From an uncultured Ruminococcus sp. (GTDB taxonomy: Bacteria > Bacillota > Clostridia > Oscillospirales > Acutalibacteraceae), in NCBI GenBank assembly GCA_902792105.1, contig CADAYK010000018.1:1-38182 (forward strand): a stretch of 38,182 nucleotides of DNA. The letters are read 5' to 3'. The first letter of the stretch is position 1, and each line of letters begins with the position of its first letter. This document shows positions 1 through 8,454 of this stretch, in pieces. The notes beneath the pieces are model-generated. The model was not told where the DNA came from and did no database searches. It saw only the letters and a program-made list of their open reading frames with translations. Position numbers and translations under genes: made by a program.

Positions 1-916
1 TGAAGGTATCTGTTACATAGAACTTGTCGCCTGTATCAGTCATTGTTACCTTCTGAGCGCTATCCATTGAGTTTGTTGCGCCGTAGAAGAATACAGCGTT
101 GCTCCAGCTATAGATCTTTGCATATGTGCTGGTGGGTGCTACAAGCTTGAAGCTTACTGCTTCCTGCTCGGGAGTATCGGTGGGAGCTTCTGTGGGTTCT
201 TCTGTGGGAGCTTGTGTGGGTTCTTCTGTGGGAGCTTGTGTGGGTTCTTCTGTAGGCTCCTCTGTGGGAGTTTGTGTGGGCTCCTCTGTAGGCGGCTCTG
301 TTGCAGGCTCTTCGCCCGAAAGCTGCGCAGCTGCCGTAAACGTAAATCCGGTACTTGCAATAGTATCAAACTCAACAAGTGAAATATCGTTTTCGTTGGT
401 TGCCTGAGCATAGTCGGTTTTATCAGAGCCGGTCAAAATCTCCATAGTAAGATTTACTGTTGTGTCGCCTGTGCCGATAATATTGAAGGTCTGGGTATAA
501 TAAACCTTCTGCGTTTTAAAGTCGTAGAAGTTGATCATGGAAGCGTTAATATACAAATAATCTTCAATATCAGAGTTAAAAACCACCGAACCCTTGTTGA
601 GCTGCGGAAAATTTTCATCCAAATCAACATCGCCGAGTTCAAGAACAGATGAATCGTACTGAACATAAGCCTGAGTATTTACAATAGAATACGGTGACAA
701 AAGTGAATATGTGATTGTAACCGTATCATTGTAATAATCATAATTCACATTTACCGGATCTGAAATATTAGATGTAACGGTAATTGTTCCGCTGTGTCCG
801 GTTGTACCCAGCGGTGCGCCGACTTCCGCCGCGCTTGCTGTGGCGCATATACCGAACATACTCAAAGCGAGCATTAATGCCAAAACAAGCGAAAGCGGTT
901 TTTTTAATTTTCTCAT
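1..916 (-). CDS. Secreted protein with Thr/Pro/Glu-rich linker, C-terminus outside window
   Basis: The reading frame starts at ATG 916 and stays open to the window edge, giving 305 codons of a longer protein. An AGAAGGGA ribosome binding site precedes the start. Residues 1-29 form a clear signal peptide (basic start, hydrophobic core, ATASA cleavage site). Residues 30 to about 195 look like a beta-rich extracellular domain; the stretch reading AYVQYDSSVLELGDV recalls cohesin-like folds. Residues about 203-248 are a low-complexity linker of repeated TEEPTQAP-type units. A second beta-type domain starts near residue 249 and is cut off. Linker-joined domains of this kind occur in cell-surface and carbohydrate-binding proteins of gut Clostridia. 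A carbohydrate-binding role is only a guess, and the function is not recognised. Confidence 0.8.
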   Translation of the reverse strand, partial: MRKLKKPLSLVLALMLALSMFGICATASAAEVGAPLGTTGHSGTITVTSNISDPVNVNYDYYNDTVTITYSLLSPYSIVNTQAYVQYDSSVLELGDVDLDENFPQLNKGSVVFNSDIEDYLYINASMINFYDFKTQKVYYTQTFNIIGTGDTTVNLTMEILTGSDKTDYAQATNENDISLVEFDTIASTGFTFTAAAQLSGEEPATEPPTEEPTQTPTEEPTEEPTQAPTEEPTQAPTEEPTEAPTDTPEQEAVSFKLVAPTSTYAKIYSWSNAVFFYGATNSMDSAQKVTMTDTGDKFYVTDTF

Positions 917-975
917 ATTAAATACATCCCTTCTGAAATTTTATTTCGGGTAATAGCAAGCCCAGTTTCAGTTTC

Positions 976-1004
976 ATTATATCACAAAAAATTTCATTAT
1001 ACAA
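976..1004 (-). promoter_or_regulatory. Sigma-A-type promoter for the secreted protein
   Basis: On the minus strand, TTGTAT (1004-999) and a perfect TATAAT (981-976) are separated by 17 bases, about 60 bases before the start codon at 916. Confidence 0.6.
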
Positions 1005-1131
1005 TATAAATAGTTAAACCGCACAGTTAAATTTTTGGTGAAAGATTATGTTTATTTTCACCTAAGCAATGTAATTATAGCTATAATAATATTATAAAAA
1101 TTGTAGGTTTTAACGAACAAAAATACAATTA

Positions 1132-1947
1132 TCAAAAAAGTTCAGGATGCATACGGCTGTAGTGAAAAATGTATTGCTGCGCTATTCCCGCATATTCGCC
1201 GAAATCCTCCGCTCCCATGCCCGGGAAAAGCTTCTCCATCGCACGCTTCATCCATACGTCAACGGGAAAAGCTTCAATGCGGTGAAGTCCGAAAAGCAGA
1301 GTGCAGTCTGCCACCTTAACGCCCACTCCCGTGATCTTCATCAGCTCGGCGCGTGCTTCGTCATAACCGAGAGTACGGCAAAGCTCGAGGTCAACCTCGC
1401 CGCTTTCCACCTTTTTTGCCGCGTCGCAAAGGTATCTTGCGCGAAAGCCCGCACGAAGCGGAGCCAGATCCTCCGCAGTCAGCCCCGCCATTACTTTTGC
1501 GCCGGGAAACGCAAATTGTCCGTTTGGCAAGGGCTCGCCGAAGCTTTCGCACAACCGCTGAACAATGCCCTTTATACGCTTGATATTGTTGTTTTGCGAT
1601 ATTATAAAGGTGCACAGCGCCTCATAAGGCTCCTGCCGCAAAATCCGTATTCCGGGCGCGTACCTTGCCGCCTCCGACAAAACCGGGTGAATTTTGCTGA
1701 TGTCCGCGCGGATTTTTCCGTAATCGAGGTCAAGGTCAAAATAATCGCTCCATAGCTTTTTATCTTCTTCAGACGAGTTTTTAATTATTAAATCGGTGCC
1801 GTCAAGCGACACATTAACGCTTTTCCCGTAAGCTACTCCCGAAAACGAGCCGTCAGGCTGCCGAACCCACCGAAAGCTCTGGCCGCAGTCCAAAGTTTGG
1901 GCAAGGTCAAGGTCGGTTACTCCGCTTATTATAACGGTATCTGTCAT
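1132..1947 (-). CDS. ogg: 8-oxoguanine DNA glycosylase (OGG1-type, HhH-GPD)
   Basis: This 271-residue protein is a base-excision repair enzyme of the OGG1 family, which removes 8-oxoguanine and then nicks the DNA as a beta-lyase. The N-terminal OGG domain covers roughly residues 5-110 (LDCGQSFRW near the start). The helix-hairpin-helix GPD core follows, with ISQNNNIKRI at 116-125. The hairpin GVGVKVADC carries the expected catalytic lysine K211, and the conserved aspartate is D230 in FPVDVW. Both catalytic residues are present and the length is normal for clostridial members, so it should be active. It is divergent from the next gene, with a shared upstream region containing a palindrome. The family call is secure; exact substrate preference is inferred. 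Confidence 0.93.
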   Translation of the reverse strand: MTDTVIISGVTDLDLAQTLDCGQSFRWVRQPDGSFSGVAYGKSVNVSLDGTDLIIKNSSEEDKKLWSDYFDLDLDYGKIRADISKIHPVLSEAARYAPGIRILRQEPYEALCTFIISQNNNIKRIKGIVQRLCESFGEPLPNGQFAFPGAKVMAGLTAEDLAPLRAGFRARYLCDAAKKVESGEVDLELCRTLGYDEARAELMKITGVGVKVADCTLLFGLHRIEAFPVDVWMKRAMEKLFPGMGAEDFGEYAGIAQQYIFHYSRMHPELF

Positions 1948-1984
1948 TCTGCCACTTCCAAATCCTAAAAATCTAAAAAAAGTA

Positions 1985-2009
1985 TATCATATTTTGAGAT
2001 AATATGATA
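1985..2009. promoter_or_regulatory. 25-bp inverted repeat in a divergent promoter region
   Basis: The arms TATCATATT (1985-1993) and AATATGATA (2001-2009) are perfect complements, 9 bp each, around a 7-base spacer. They lie between the divergent OGG and DUF6062-type genes. A plausible plus-strand -35 (TTGAGA, 1994-1999) falls in the spacer, so a dimeric regulator bound here would block it. No matching regulator is identified. Confidence 0.45.
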
Positions 2010-2023
2010 CAATAAATTATAAA
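1994..2023 (+). promoter_or_regulatory. Candidate promoter for the DUF6062-type gene
   Basis: TTGAGA (1994-1999) and TATAAA (2018-2023) are 18 bases apart and lie about 20 bases before the start codon at 2044. The match is moderate. Confidence 0.4.
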
Positions 2024-2043
2024 AATCTTTAGGAGTTTTGAAA

Positions 2044-2760
2044 ATGAAAGAAACTATTGTTACCATACCGATAAATGATTTGTTCGCGCCGAAGTGCGGA
2101 TGTCCTCTGTGCCGCATGGAGGCTATGCTCGAGGAGCAGTATGTTGAATTTGTAACCGGCGACGCGATGATGGAACCGAGCGTGCGCGTGGAAACAAACA
2201 AAACAGGATTTTGCCACCGGCACTTTTCCAAAATGAGCCAATCGGGCAAAAAGCTGCCGAACGCGCTGATCCTTGAAAGCCATTTGCAGGAAATCATCGA
2301 AAAGCTTATGCCAAAAAAGCTTGGCGGCAAGCCCGACAAAAAACAGCTTGAAGCAATAAGGACAGAGCTTTCGGAATGTTATGTGTGCAGCCGCATAGAA
2401 CGCGATATGCACCACCTTGTTCAAACCGTTTTCGCCGAATGGGCAAAGGGCGGAGAATTCAGGGAACTGTATAAGGCTCAGCCGTTTATATGCCTAAAGC
2501 ACTATCAGTTTATCATGACTGCCGCAATGGGCAAAAACGGCATTGCGTCCAAGCTTTTGGGCGATTTTCACGCCGACACCGCCGCGCTTACCAAAAACTG
2601 TCTGCTTGATTTAAAAAAGGACATTTCGCATTTTGCCACAATGTTCGACTACCGCAACCGCGGCGCGGACTGGGGAACATCGGTTGACTCTATCGAGAGA
2701 AGCATTGAATTTTTAACAGGCGAAAAGCCGTATGAATACGGTGTTACGTCAGAAGAATAA
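2044..2760 (+). CDS. Cysteine-rich DUF6062-type protein
   Basis: This 238-residue soluble protein has repeated Cys/His pairs: CGCPLC near the N-terminus, then CHRH, CYVC and CLKH. Together they suggest a metal-binding or redox site. The pattern is that of the uncharacterised DUF6062 family of Clostridia, assigned from memory. The start is ATG 2044, because AGGAG at 2031-2035 sits 8 bases upstream; the in-frame TTG at 2038 is only 2 bases from that site. There is no signal peptide or membrane segment. It is the only plus-strand gene in this part of the window and is followed by a hairpin. Its function is unknown. Confidence 0.8.
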   Translation: MKETIVTIPINDLFAPKCGCPLCRMEAMLEEQYVEFVTGDAMMEPSVRVETNKTGFCHRHFSKMSQSGKKLPNALILESHLQEIIEKLMPKKLGGKPDKKQLEAIRTELSECYVCSRIERDMHHLVQTVFAEWAKGGEFRELYKAQPFICLKHYQFIMTAAMGKNGIASKLLGDFHADTAALTKNCLLDLKKDISHFATMFDYRNRGADWGTSVDSIERSIEFLTGEKPYEYGVTSEE

Positions 2761-2790
2761 TTTTCCTGAGAATAGCTTAACTGAAAATTT

Positions 2791-2823
2791 AGGGAGCGTA
2801 CCGGCTGATACGCTCCCTTATTA
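2791..2823 (+). terminator. Hairpin after the DUF6062-type gene, possibly bidirectional
   Basis: A 10-bp perfect stem, AGGGAGCGTA (2791-2800) with TACGCTCCCT (2809-2818), surrounds an 8-base loop. Only a weak TTATTAT tail follows on the plus strand. On the minus strand it lies about 110 bases after the fibronectin-like gene and could serve both. Confidence 0.55.
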
Positions 2824-2928
2824 TGTCAAAATGACTAAAATATTCAATTTTATCTTCGCGCTGCCGCTTTTTCCGTCCATGCGGCTTTGTGCGCGATAAC
2901 GACTGTTGTTAACGGATATTACGAATAA

Positions 2929-4029
2929 TTAATACCTGTACTCTACGCCGTAGCCGTCGTCATCATAATAGCTTGTGAATGTTGACGCGCTCGCGTTAAT
3001 AGCCCTTACGGTGTACCAATAATTATCCCACCAATAAACGCGGTACTTTTCAGCTCCTTCAACATCATCCCACGCAAGCCAAATGCCGTCCTCGTCGCAT
3101 TCATGATATGATATAATCGGAGTTTCAACATAAGTATGCTTCCATCCATTACCGTTAAATCCACTCATAAACGCGGTGCCTGTGCTGTTAATGCAGCGAA
3201 TTGTATAGGTAAAAGTGTAACCGTAATAAACATCATCATCTATAAAGCTGGTGCCTGTTGTGTCGGCAATCCTCTGCCAGCCGCTGCTGCTCTTCCAGTA
3301 AATACGGTACTTCTGCGCGCCCGGGACCGCGTTCCATGTCATTTTAATACCGTTTGCAACAGTTTCCAAACGCTTAATGCTCGGTGTAGCCAGAGTGCCG
3401 CTGAATTTGCAGCTCTTGCCGGTTTTGTCGTAATAGCTGTAGAACTGCTTGCCGTTAGGTGAAAGCGCTCTTACTGTGTAGGTGTATGTTTTACCTTTGC
3501 TTACACCGGTATCAACATAGCTTGTGGAGTAAGTGTCTGCAATCTTCTGCCATCCGCTTCCGTTTTTACGGTAAACACGATACTGGCTGCCGCCCACGCT
3601 GTTCCACTGCAGTTTTATGCCGTTTGAAGCGCTGGTCGCGGAAGATATTCTCGGTGTGCGCAGGAACCAGTGTCCCCAACCGCTGCCGTTGAATCCGCTG
3701 GTGAACGCTGAACCGCTCGCGTTAATGCAGCGAATCGTGTAGATATATTTTGCGCCGTACTCTACATCGGTATCAAGGTAGCTGGTGCCCTTGACATCTA
3801 CCATCTTGCACCATTTACCTAAGGAAGATTTGAAGAAAATTCTGTACTTCGCCGCGCCGTAAACAGAGCCCCATGTCAGCTTTATGCCGTTTGAAACCGT
3901 TTCCAGTTTAGTGAACTTCGGCGTCGCCAAATTTGTTGCCGCCGATGAAACGGGAGCAATTACCGCACACATCGAAAGCAACATAACAACACAAAGCAGA
4001 ACCGACAGGATGGATAGTGTTTTTTTCAT
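2929..4029 (-). CDS. Secreted fibronectin type III-like repeat protein
   Basis: This 366-residue protein has a signal peptide (residues 1-30, ending VSSA) followed by tandem FN3-like repeats at about 36-124, 125-213, 214-303 and 304-366. Each repeat contains NGIKLTW, then KYRIFFKSS or YRVYRKNG, then TSYLDTDV, then YTYTIRCIN. The fourth repeat lacks about 27 residues between YRVYWW and YWYTVRAIN, which removes the middle strands in frame. No catalytic domain, sortase motif or dockerin is seen, so it is probably released. Such repeats usually act as spacers or in surface binding in gut Clostridia. It has a long AT-rich upstream region and no operon partner. The specific role is unknown. Confidence 0.85.
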   Translation of the reverse strand: MKKTLSILSVLLCVVMLLSMCAVIAPVSSAATNLATPKFTKLETVSNGIKLTWGSVYGAAKYRIFFKSSLGKWCKMVDVKGTSYLDTDVEYGAKYIYTIRCINASGSAFTSGFNGSGWGHWFLRTPRISSATSASNGIKLQWNSVGGSQYRVYRKNGSGWQKIADTYSTSYVDTGVSKGKTYTYTVRALSPNGKQFYSYYDKTGKSCKFSGTLATPSIKRLETVANGIKMTWNAVPGAQKYRIYWKSSSGWQRIADTTGTSFIDDDVYYGYTFTYTIRCINSTGTAFMSGFNGNGWKHTYVETPIISYHECDEDGIWLAWDDVEGAEKYRVYWWDNYWYTVRAINASASTFTSYYDDDGYGVEYRY

Positions 4030-4212
4030 TGTAAGACCTCCTACATTTTTTATTTTTGGATATATCTATATATCCTGTACAAGTACATTGTATAATAAGG
4101 CATTTTAAATGTCAACAATAAATTAACATTTTTTACAAATTAATATAACTTGTCTTAATTTTTCAGTTGACTTTTTATACAATCATATGCATTTATGTAG
4201 GATGTGTGCACT

Positions 4213-4242
4213 CAAAAAGCACGCTCTGCGGCGTGCTTTTTG
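4213..4242 (-). terminator. Rho-independent terminator of lepA
   Basis: A 12-bp stem (CAAAAAGCACGC at 4213-4224 with GCGTGCTTTTTG at 4231-4242) surrounds a 6-base loop. It ends in a T run on the minus strand, 24 bases after the lepA stop. Confidence 0.85.
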
Positions 4243-4265
4243 AATGAGTATTGGAATGTGTATTA

Positions 4266-6077
4266 TTAATCGGTGTCTAATTTGAGCACAGCCATAAACG
4301 CCTCCTGCGGAACCTCTACCGTTCCGAGCTGGCGCATACGCTTTTTGCCCTCCTTCTGCTTTTCAAGCAGCTTTTTCTTTCGGCTTATGTCGCCGCCGTA
4401 GCACTTGGCAAGAACATCCTTGCGCATTGCCTTTACGGTTTCGCGCGCAATTATTTTTCCGCCGATGCACGCCTGGATGGGCACCTCGAAAAGCTGGCGC
4501 GGGATTTTTTCCTTTAATTTTTCGGCCATCTTTCTCGCCCTGCCGTAAGCCTTGTCCTTGTGAATAATAAACGACAGCGCGTCAACGACCTCACCGTTGA
4601 GCATTATGTCAAGCTTGACAAGCTCGCTTGGAACATACTCCTTTAGCTCATAGTCGAAGGAAGCGTAACCGCGGGTGCGGCTTTTAAGAGTATCGAAAAA
4701 GTCATAGATTATCTCGGCAAGCGGCAAAATGTAGTGCAGGTCAACGCGCTCGGCGTCGATATACTGCATATCAATAAAGGTTCCGCGCCTGTCCTGGCAA
4801 AGCTCCATAATGTTGCCGACGTACTCCTTGGGAGTATAGATGTGCGCGTCGGTTACGGGCTCCTCGGCATGCTGAATAAGCGACGGATCGGGATAATTCG
4901 TCGGGTTGTCTATCATTTCGACCGTGCCGTCGGTCTTGGTTATGCGGTAAATAACACTGGGCGCGGTTGTGATAAGGTCAAGCAAATACTCGCGCTCCAA
5001 ACGCTCCTGTATGATCTCCATGTGCAAAAGTCCCAAAAATCCGCAGCGGAAGCCAAAGCCGAGAGCAACCGAGGTTTCGGGATCAAACGAAAGCGCCGCG
5101 TCGTTTAGCTGCAGCTTTTCGAGCGCATCCTTGAGGTCGCCGTATTTGGCGCCGTCAACGGGATAAATACCGCAGAAAACCATGGGCTGAGCCTCGCGGT
5201 AACCCGGAAGCGGTTCGGCGGCAGGGTTTGATGTAAGCGTAACGGTGTCGCCGACGGTGGCGTCGGCAAGGGTTTTGATCGAACCTGTGATGTAGCCTAC
5301 TTCACCGGCGTACAAGCCTTCGGTTTTCTCCATCTGGGTGGCGTGCATAAATCCGCACTCAACTACGTTGAAAACGCTGCCTGTAGACATAAGCTTAAAC
5401 TCGTCGCCGGGATGTATCTGACCTTCCTTAACGCGTACATATATGATTACGCCCTTGTAGCTGTCATAGTAGCTGTCAAAAATCAGCGCGCGAAGCGGAG
5501 CGTTTACGTCACCCTCCGGCGAGGGAATATCGGAAACGATTTTTTCGAGCACGGCGTGGATGTTGATTCCCGCCTTTGCAGATATTTTGGGAGCATCCTC
5601 GGCAGGAATGCCGATAACGTCCTCGATCTCATTTATTACCCTGTCCGGGTCGGCGCTGGGCAGGTCGATTTTGTTGACAACAGGCACTATTTCAAGTCCG
5701 CTGTCAACCGCAAGATAAGTATTAGCGAGTGTTTGCGCCTCAATTCCCTGAGAAGCGTCAACAACCAGTATAGCTCCCTCACATGCCGCGAGCGAACGCG
5801 AAACCTCATAATTAAAGTCAACATGACCCGGTGTGTCAATAAGATTGAACAGATATGACTCGCCGTCGTCCGCCTTGTAAATAACGCTTACGGCGCGCGC
5901 CTTGATCGTTATTCCGCGTTCACGCTCAAGCTCCATATCGTCAAGAAGCTGGGCTTCCATATCGCGTGCGGAAACCGAGTTTGTCTGCTCAAGGATCCGG
6001 TCGGCAAGGGTACTTTTGCCGTGGTCAATATGGGCTATTATGCTGAAATTTCTGATTTTATCCTGTGGAAAAGACAA
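4266..6077 (-). CDS. lepA: Elongation factor 4 (LepA)
   Basis: This 603-residue translational GTPase binds the ribosome and is thought to back-translocate or remodel stalled elongation complexes. The G1 loop AHIDHGKST lies near residues 15-23, DTPGH follows as G3, and NKID as G4. The C-terminal LepA-specific region ends in MAVLKLDTD, and length and domain order are those of the full family. The start is TTG at 6077, preceded by AAAGGTG 7 bases upstream; a nearby ATG at 6084 is in another frame. A TATAAT box lies at 6103-6098 on the minus strand. It is a single-gene unit with its own terminator. Confidence 0.97.
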   Translation of the reverse strand: MSFPQDKIRNFSIIAHIDHGKSTLADRILEQTNSVSARDMEAQLLDDMELERERGITIKARAVSVIYKADDGESYLFNLIDTPGHVDFNYEVSRSLAACEGAILVVDASQGIEAQTLANTYLAVDSGLEIVPVVNKIDLPSADPDRVINEIEDVIGIPAEDAPKISAKAGINIHAVLEKIVSDIPSPEGDVNAPLRALIFDSYYDSYKGVIIYVRVKEGQIHPGDEFKLMSTGSVFNVVECGFMHATQMEKTEGLYAGEVGYITGSIKTLADATVGDTVTLTSNPAAEPLPGYREAQPMVFCGIYPVDGAKYGDLKDALEKLQLNDAALSFDPETSVALGFGFRCGFLGLLHMEIIQERLEREYLLDLITTAPSVIYRITKTDGTVEMIDNPTNYPDPSLIQHAEEPVTDAHIYTPKEYVGNIMELCQDRRGTFIDMQYIDAERVDLHYILPLAEIIYDFFDTLKSRTRGYASFDYELKEYVPSELVKLDIMLNGEVVDALSFIIHKDKAYGRARKMAEKLKEKIPRQLFEVPIQACIGGKIIARETVKAMRKDVLAKCYGGDISRKKKLLEKQKEGKKRMRQLGTVEVPQEAFMAVLKLDTD

Positions 6078-6222
6078 TTTTCATCACCTTTTTCATTATT
6101 ATAGTCAATTGTATTGTAGCACAAAAAAACCGTTAACGCAATAATTATGTTTACCGCAAAACAAGTTTGATTTCAGCATGACAAAATCGAGGTTATTTTA
6201 TTAATTTTTTTAAGTTATCATA

Positions 6223-6251
6223 TTGTTTTTGGGGCGATAATGTAGTATAAT
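6223..6251 (+). promoter_or_regulatory. Sigma-A promoter for the DHHW protein/Nudix pair
   Basis: TTGTTT (6223-6228) and a perfect TATAAT (6246-6251) are 17 bases apart. The AGGAGG ribosome site follows at 6315-6320, giving a leader of roughly 70 bases. Confidence 0.65.
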
Positions 6252-6327
6252 GATTATATCTGTTTAATGATTGTGTTGTTTTCAAATTTATTGTTTGGTG
6301 TTATAAATAATATCAGGAGGGATATTA

Positions 6328-7632
6328 ATGAGTGACCGCAATCGCGACGATTACTTTGATCTCGATAATTTTGATGAAACGATTGACAGCCGCGACTACC
6401 GCAGAAGGCAGGCGGCAAGGAACAACCGTTCATCTTACGGCAACAGACGCCCGAGCTCAAGACGCAGACCAAACCGCAGGAACCGCACCAGAACACGCAA
6501 CAGGATCGTTATTTTGGCGGGAGGAGCCGCAATTCTGATTCTGCTTATAGTTCTTATATCACTTATGTTCAGAGGCTGCGGCAAAAAGGAGCCCGAAGAA
6601 ATCTCAACGGAAACAAAAAGCCAGCAAAGCACTCAGGCGCCGACTGCAGCACAGCAGGCAAACGCGCCGGGAGGCGATCCGCTGTCCACCTCATACTTTA
6701 TGACTCCTGTCATTGAAGACGACAACTCTCCGGGAACAGACTTCGGCACGGTTTACGGCTGGAAAGGCTCGGCATATGAGCTGTTCGGCGGCAGCGAGGA
6801 CACCGCTAAAACCTATGCCGACACCGTTACATCGCTCGCGCCTAAGCTCAGCGGCATAAACGTTTACAGCATGATCGTTCCCAACCACACCGAATACGGT
6901 CTGCCGCAAAGACTTAAGGACGGCAGCGTGGTTCAGTCAAACTCCCAGGCGGACAACATCAAAAAAGCTTACGAAAGCATGGGCGCCGGCGTAACTCCCG
7001 TTAACGCCTACAACTACCTTGGCGAACACAACACAGAATACACCTACTTCCATTCCGACCACCACTGGACGGGACTCGGCGCTTATTACGCATACAAAGC
7101 GTTTGCCGATACGCTCAAGATGACTCCGCTTAAACTTGAGGATTGTACCGAAAAGCAGATCGACGGCTTTACCGGAACATTCTCTGACATGGCGTCCGGA
7201 CTTGACCCCGATTCGGTTCATTACTGGGAATTCCCGTATTCGGTTTCAATGGAGCTTCATTATGAAAGCGGAACGACCGAAACCTATGACAGTCCGTATT
7301 TTGAAAACGCCACTTCAGGTTCTAACACTTACGGCGTGTTTATATTCGGCGATAATCCGCTGACCGTTCTTAAATCGCAGTCGGAAGCCGCCGAACCCAA
7401 CAAAAAAATCGCTGTGGTCAAGGAAAGCTACGGAAACGCTTTTGTTCCCTACCTTACACAAAACTTCAGCGAGGTCCACATTATGGATTTGAGAACCTTC
7501 CGCGCAAGCTCCGACGTTGATATTGCAACCTACTGCAAAAACAACGGAATTACCGACTTCCTGTTCCTGAACGGTATCATGAGCGCGAACACCCAGGGAC
7601 AGCTTGACAACATTACCGCATTGTTTAACTAA
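6328..7632 (+). CDS. Membrane-anchored DHHW/SGNH-like protein
   Basis: This 434-residue protein starts with about 55 very arginine- and asparagine-rich cytoplasmic residues. One membrane helix follows (about 56-80, ILAGGAAILILLIVLISL), then a Ser/Thr/Gln linker and an extracytoplasmic domain. That domain holds the signature D244-H245-H246-W247 and a possible nucleophile S367 in KESYGN. This is the arrangement of the DHHW family, distant relatives of the SGNH-fold AlgX/AlgJ acetyltransferases. A role in O-acetylation of a surface glycan is therefore plausible but unproven. The start is fixed by AGGAGG 7 bases upstream. It shares a promoter with the Nudix gene 24 bases downstream. No polysaccharide synthesis gene is adjacent, so the substrate cannot be inferred. 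Confidence 0.8.
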   Translation: MSDRNRDDYFDLDNFDETIDSRDYRRRQAARNNRSSYGNRRPSSRRRPNRRNRTRTRNRIVILAGGAAILILLIVLISLMFRGCGKKEPEEISTETKSQQSTQAPTAAQQANAPGGDPLSTSYFMTPVIEDDNSPGTDFGTVYGWKGSAYELFGGSEDTAKTYADTVTSLAPKLSGINVYSMIVPNHTEYGLPQRLKDGSVVQSNSQADNIKKAYESMGAGVTPVNAYNYLGEHNTEYTYFHSDHHWTGLGAYYAYKAFADTLKMTPLKLEDCTEKQIDGFTGTFSDMASGLDPDSVHYWEFPYSVSMELHYESGTTETYDSPYFENATSGSNTYGVFIFGDNPLTVLKSQSEAAEPNKKIAVVKESYGNAFVPYLTQNFSEVHIMDLRTFRASSDVDIATYCKNNGITDFLFLNGIMSANTQGQLDNITALFN

Positions 7633-7656
7633 AATATCCCGAAAGGAGGCAACAGT

Positions 7657-8352
7657 ATGATAGCCGAAAAGGTAAAGGCAACGGTTTTCGGAAACATTTC
7701 CGCCGGCCTGTACTCGGCTTATGTAAGCTCGGCTAACATAAGCAACCGCAGCGCGTATCTGGTTACCCGCAAAAATGTTTTTGAATTTGCGGATTGCGTA
7801 GTAATTGCTGTTGCCGAATTCGAGGGACTTAACGGCGAAAAGCTTATCGTTTCACAGCCGGGCGAGATTTTTTACGAGCCTGAACTAAGGCAAATTTTAT
7901 CGCGGCTCACCAACGTTAGGGTTAAAAGCTTAAAATGCCTTTACGAAAAATCCTGCGGCGGTATTATATTTTACAAAACAAAGCAAAACACCAAAATTTT
8001 GCTTGTAAAAAACAACAACGGCAGATACTGGAGCTTTCCTAAAGGCCACATTGAGGACGGCGAAACCGAACAGGAAACCGCTGTTCGTGAAATCAAAGAG
8101 GAAACCGGGCTTGACGTTACCATAGTTAAGGGCTTCCGCGAAATAAGCGAATACTGCCCTTTCGGTAAAATCCGCAAACGCGTGGTTTTCTTCCTTGCGC
8201 GTGCCTTCACCGACAACGTGAAGATCCAGGAGGAAGAGATCGACAGCTTCATTTGGGTTGATTTGCAGCAGGCTCGCAAGCTCTGTACCTATGACAACGA
8301 TCTGAGGATCATTGAAAAAGCCGAAACCGCTATTCACCTGATGAGAAACTGA
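7657..8352 (+). CDS. Nudix hydrolase with an N-terminal extra domain
   Basis: This 231-residue protein has two parts. Residues about 105-228 form a Nudix hydrolase with the complete Nudix box from G130 to L152, including the R144-E145 and E148-E149 metal ligands. The family cleaves nucleoside diphosphates linked to another moiety, often Ap4A or damaged nucleotides. Residues 1-100 are an extra domain; its section VVIAVAEFEG...EKLIVSQPGEIF loosely recalls the small clostridial inorganic pyrophosphatase fold, but no clear catalytic aspartate cluster is visible. AAGGAGG just upstream supports the start. It is co-transcribed with the DHHW-type gene and ends at a strong hairpin. The substrate is unknown. 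Confidence 0.85.
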   Translation: MIAEKVKATVFGNISAGLYSAYVSSANISNRSAYLVTRKNVFEFADCVVIAVAEFEGLNGEKLIVSQPGEIFYEPELRQILSRLTNVRVKSLKCLYEKSCGGIIFYKTKQNTKILLVKNNNGRYWSFPKGHIEDGETEQETAVREIKEETGLDVTIVKGFREISEYCPFGKIRKRVVFFLARAFTDNVKIQEEEIDSFIWVDLQQARKLCTYDNDLRIIEKAETAIHLMRN

Positions 8353-8416
8353 TGCTAATTCCTGACAGAAATCAGCCTTATCTTTGGTATTACTGTGAAT
8401 ACTCACACATAATTTT

Positions 8417-8454
8417 ACCCCGAACCGGTTCAGCACCGGCTCGGGGTTATTTTA
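8417..8454. terminator. Bidirectional terminator between convergent genes
   Basis: A 13-bp stem with one mismatch (ACCCCGAACCGGT at 8417-8429 with ACCGGCTCGGGGT at 8435-8447) surrounds a 5-base loop. TATTTTAT follows on the plus strand and AAAATT flanks the other side. It separates the plus-strand Nudix gene from the minus-strand ABC permease. Confidence 0.75.

Noticed and set aside
126-411. Overlapping Gly/Val/Ser-rich and Pro/Gln-rich frames on both strands.
   Set aside because: They are shadows of the repeated linker in the secreted protein gene that covers the region, and have no ribosome site.
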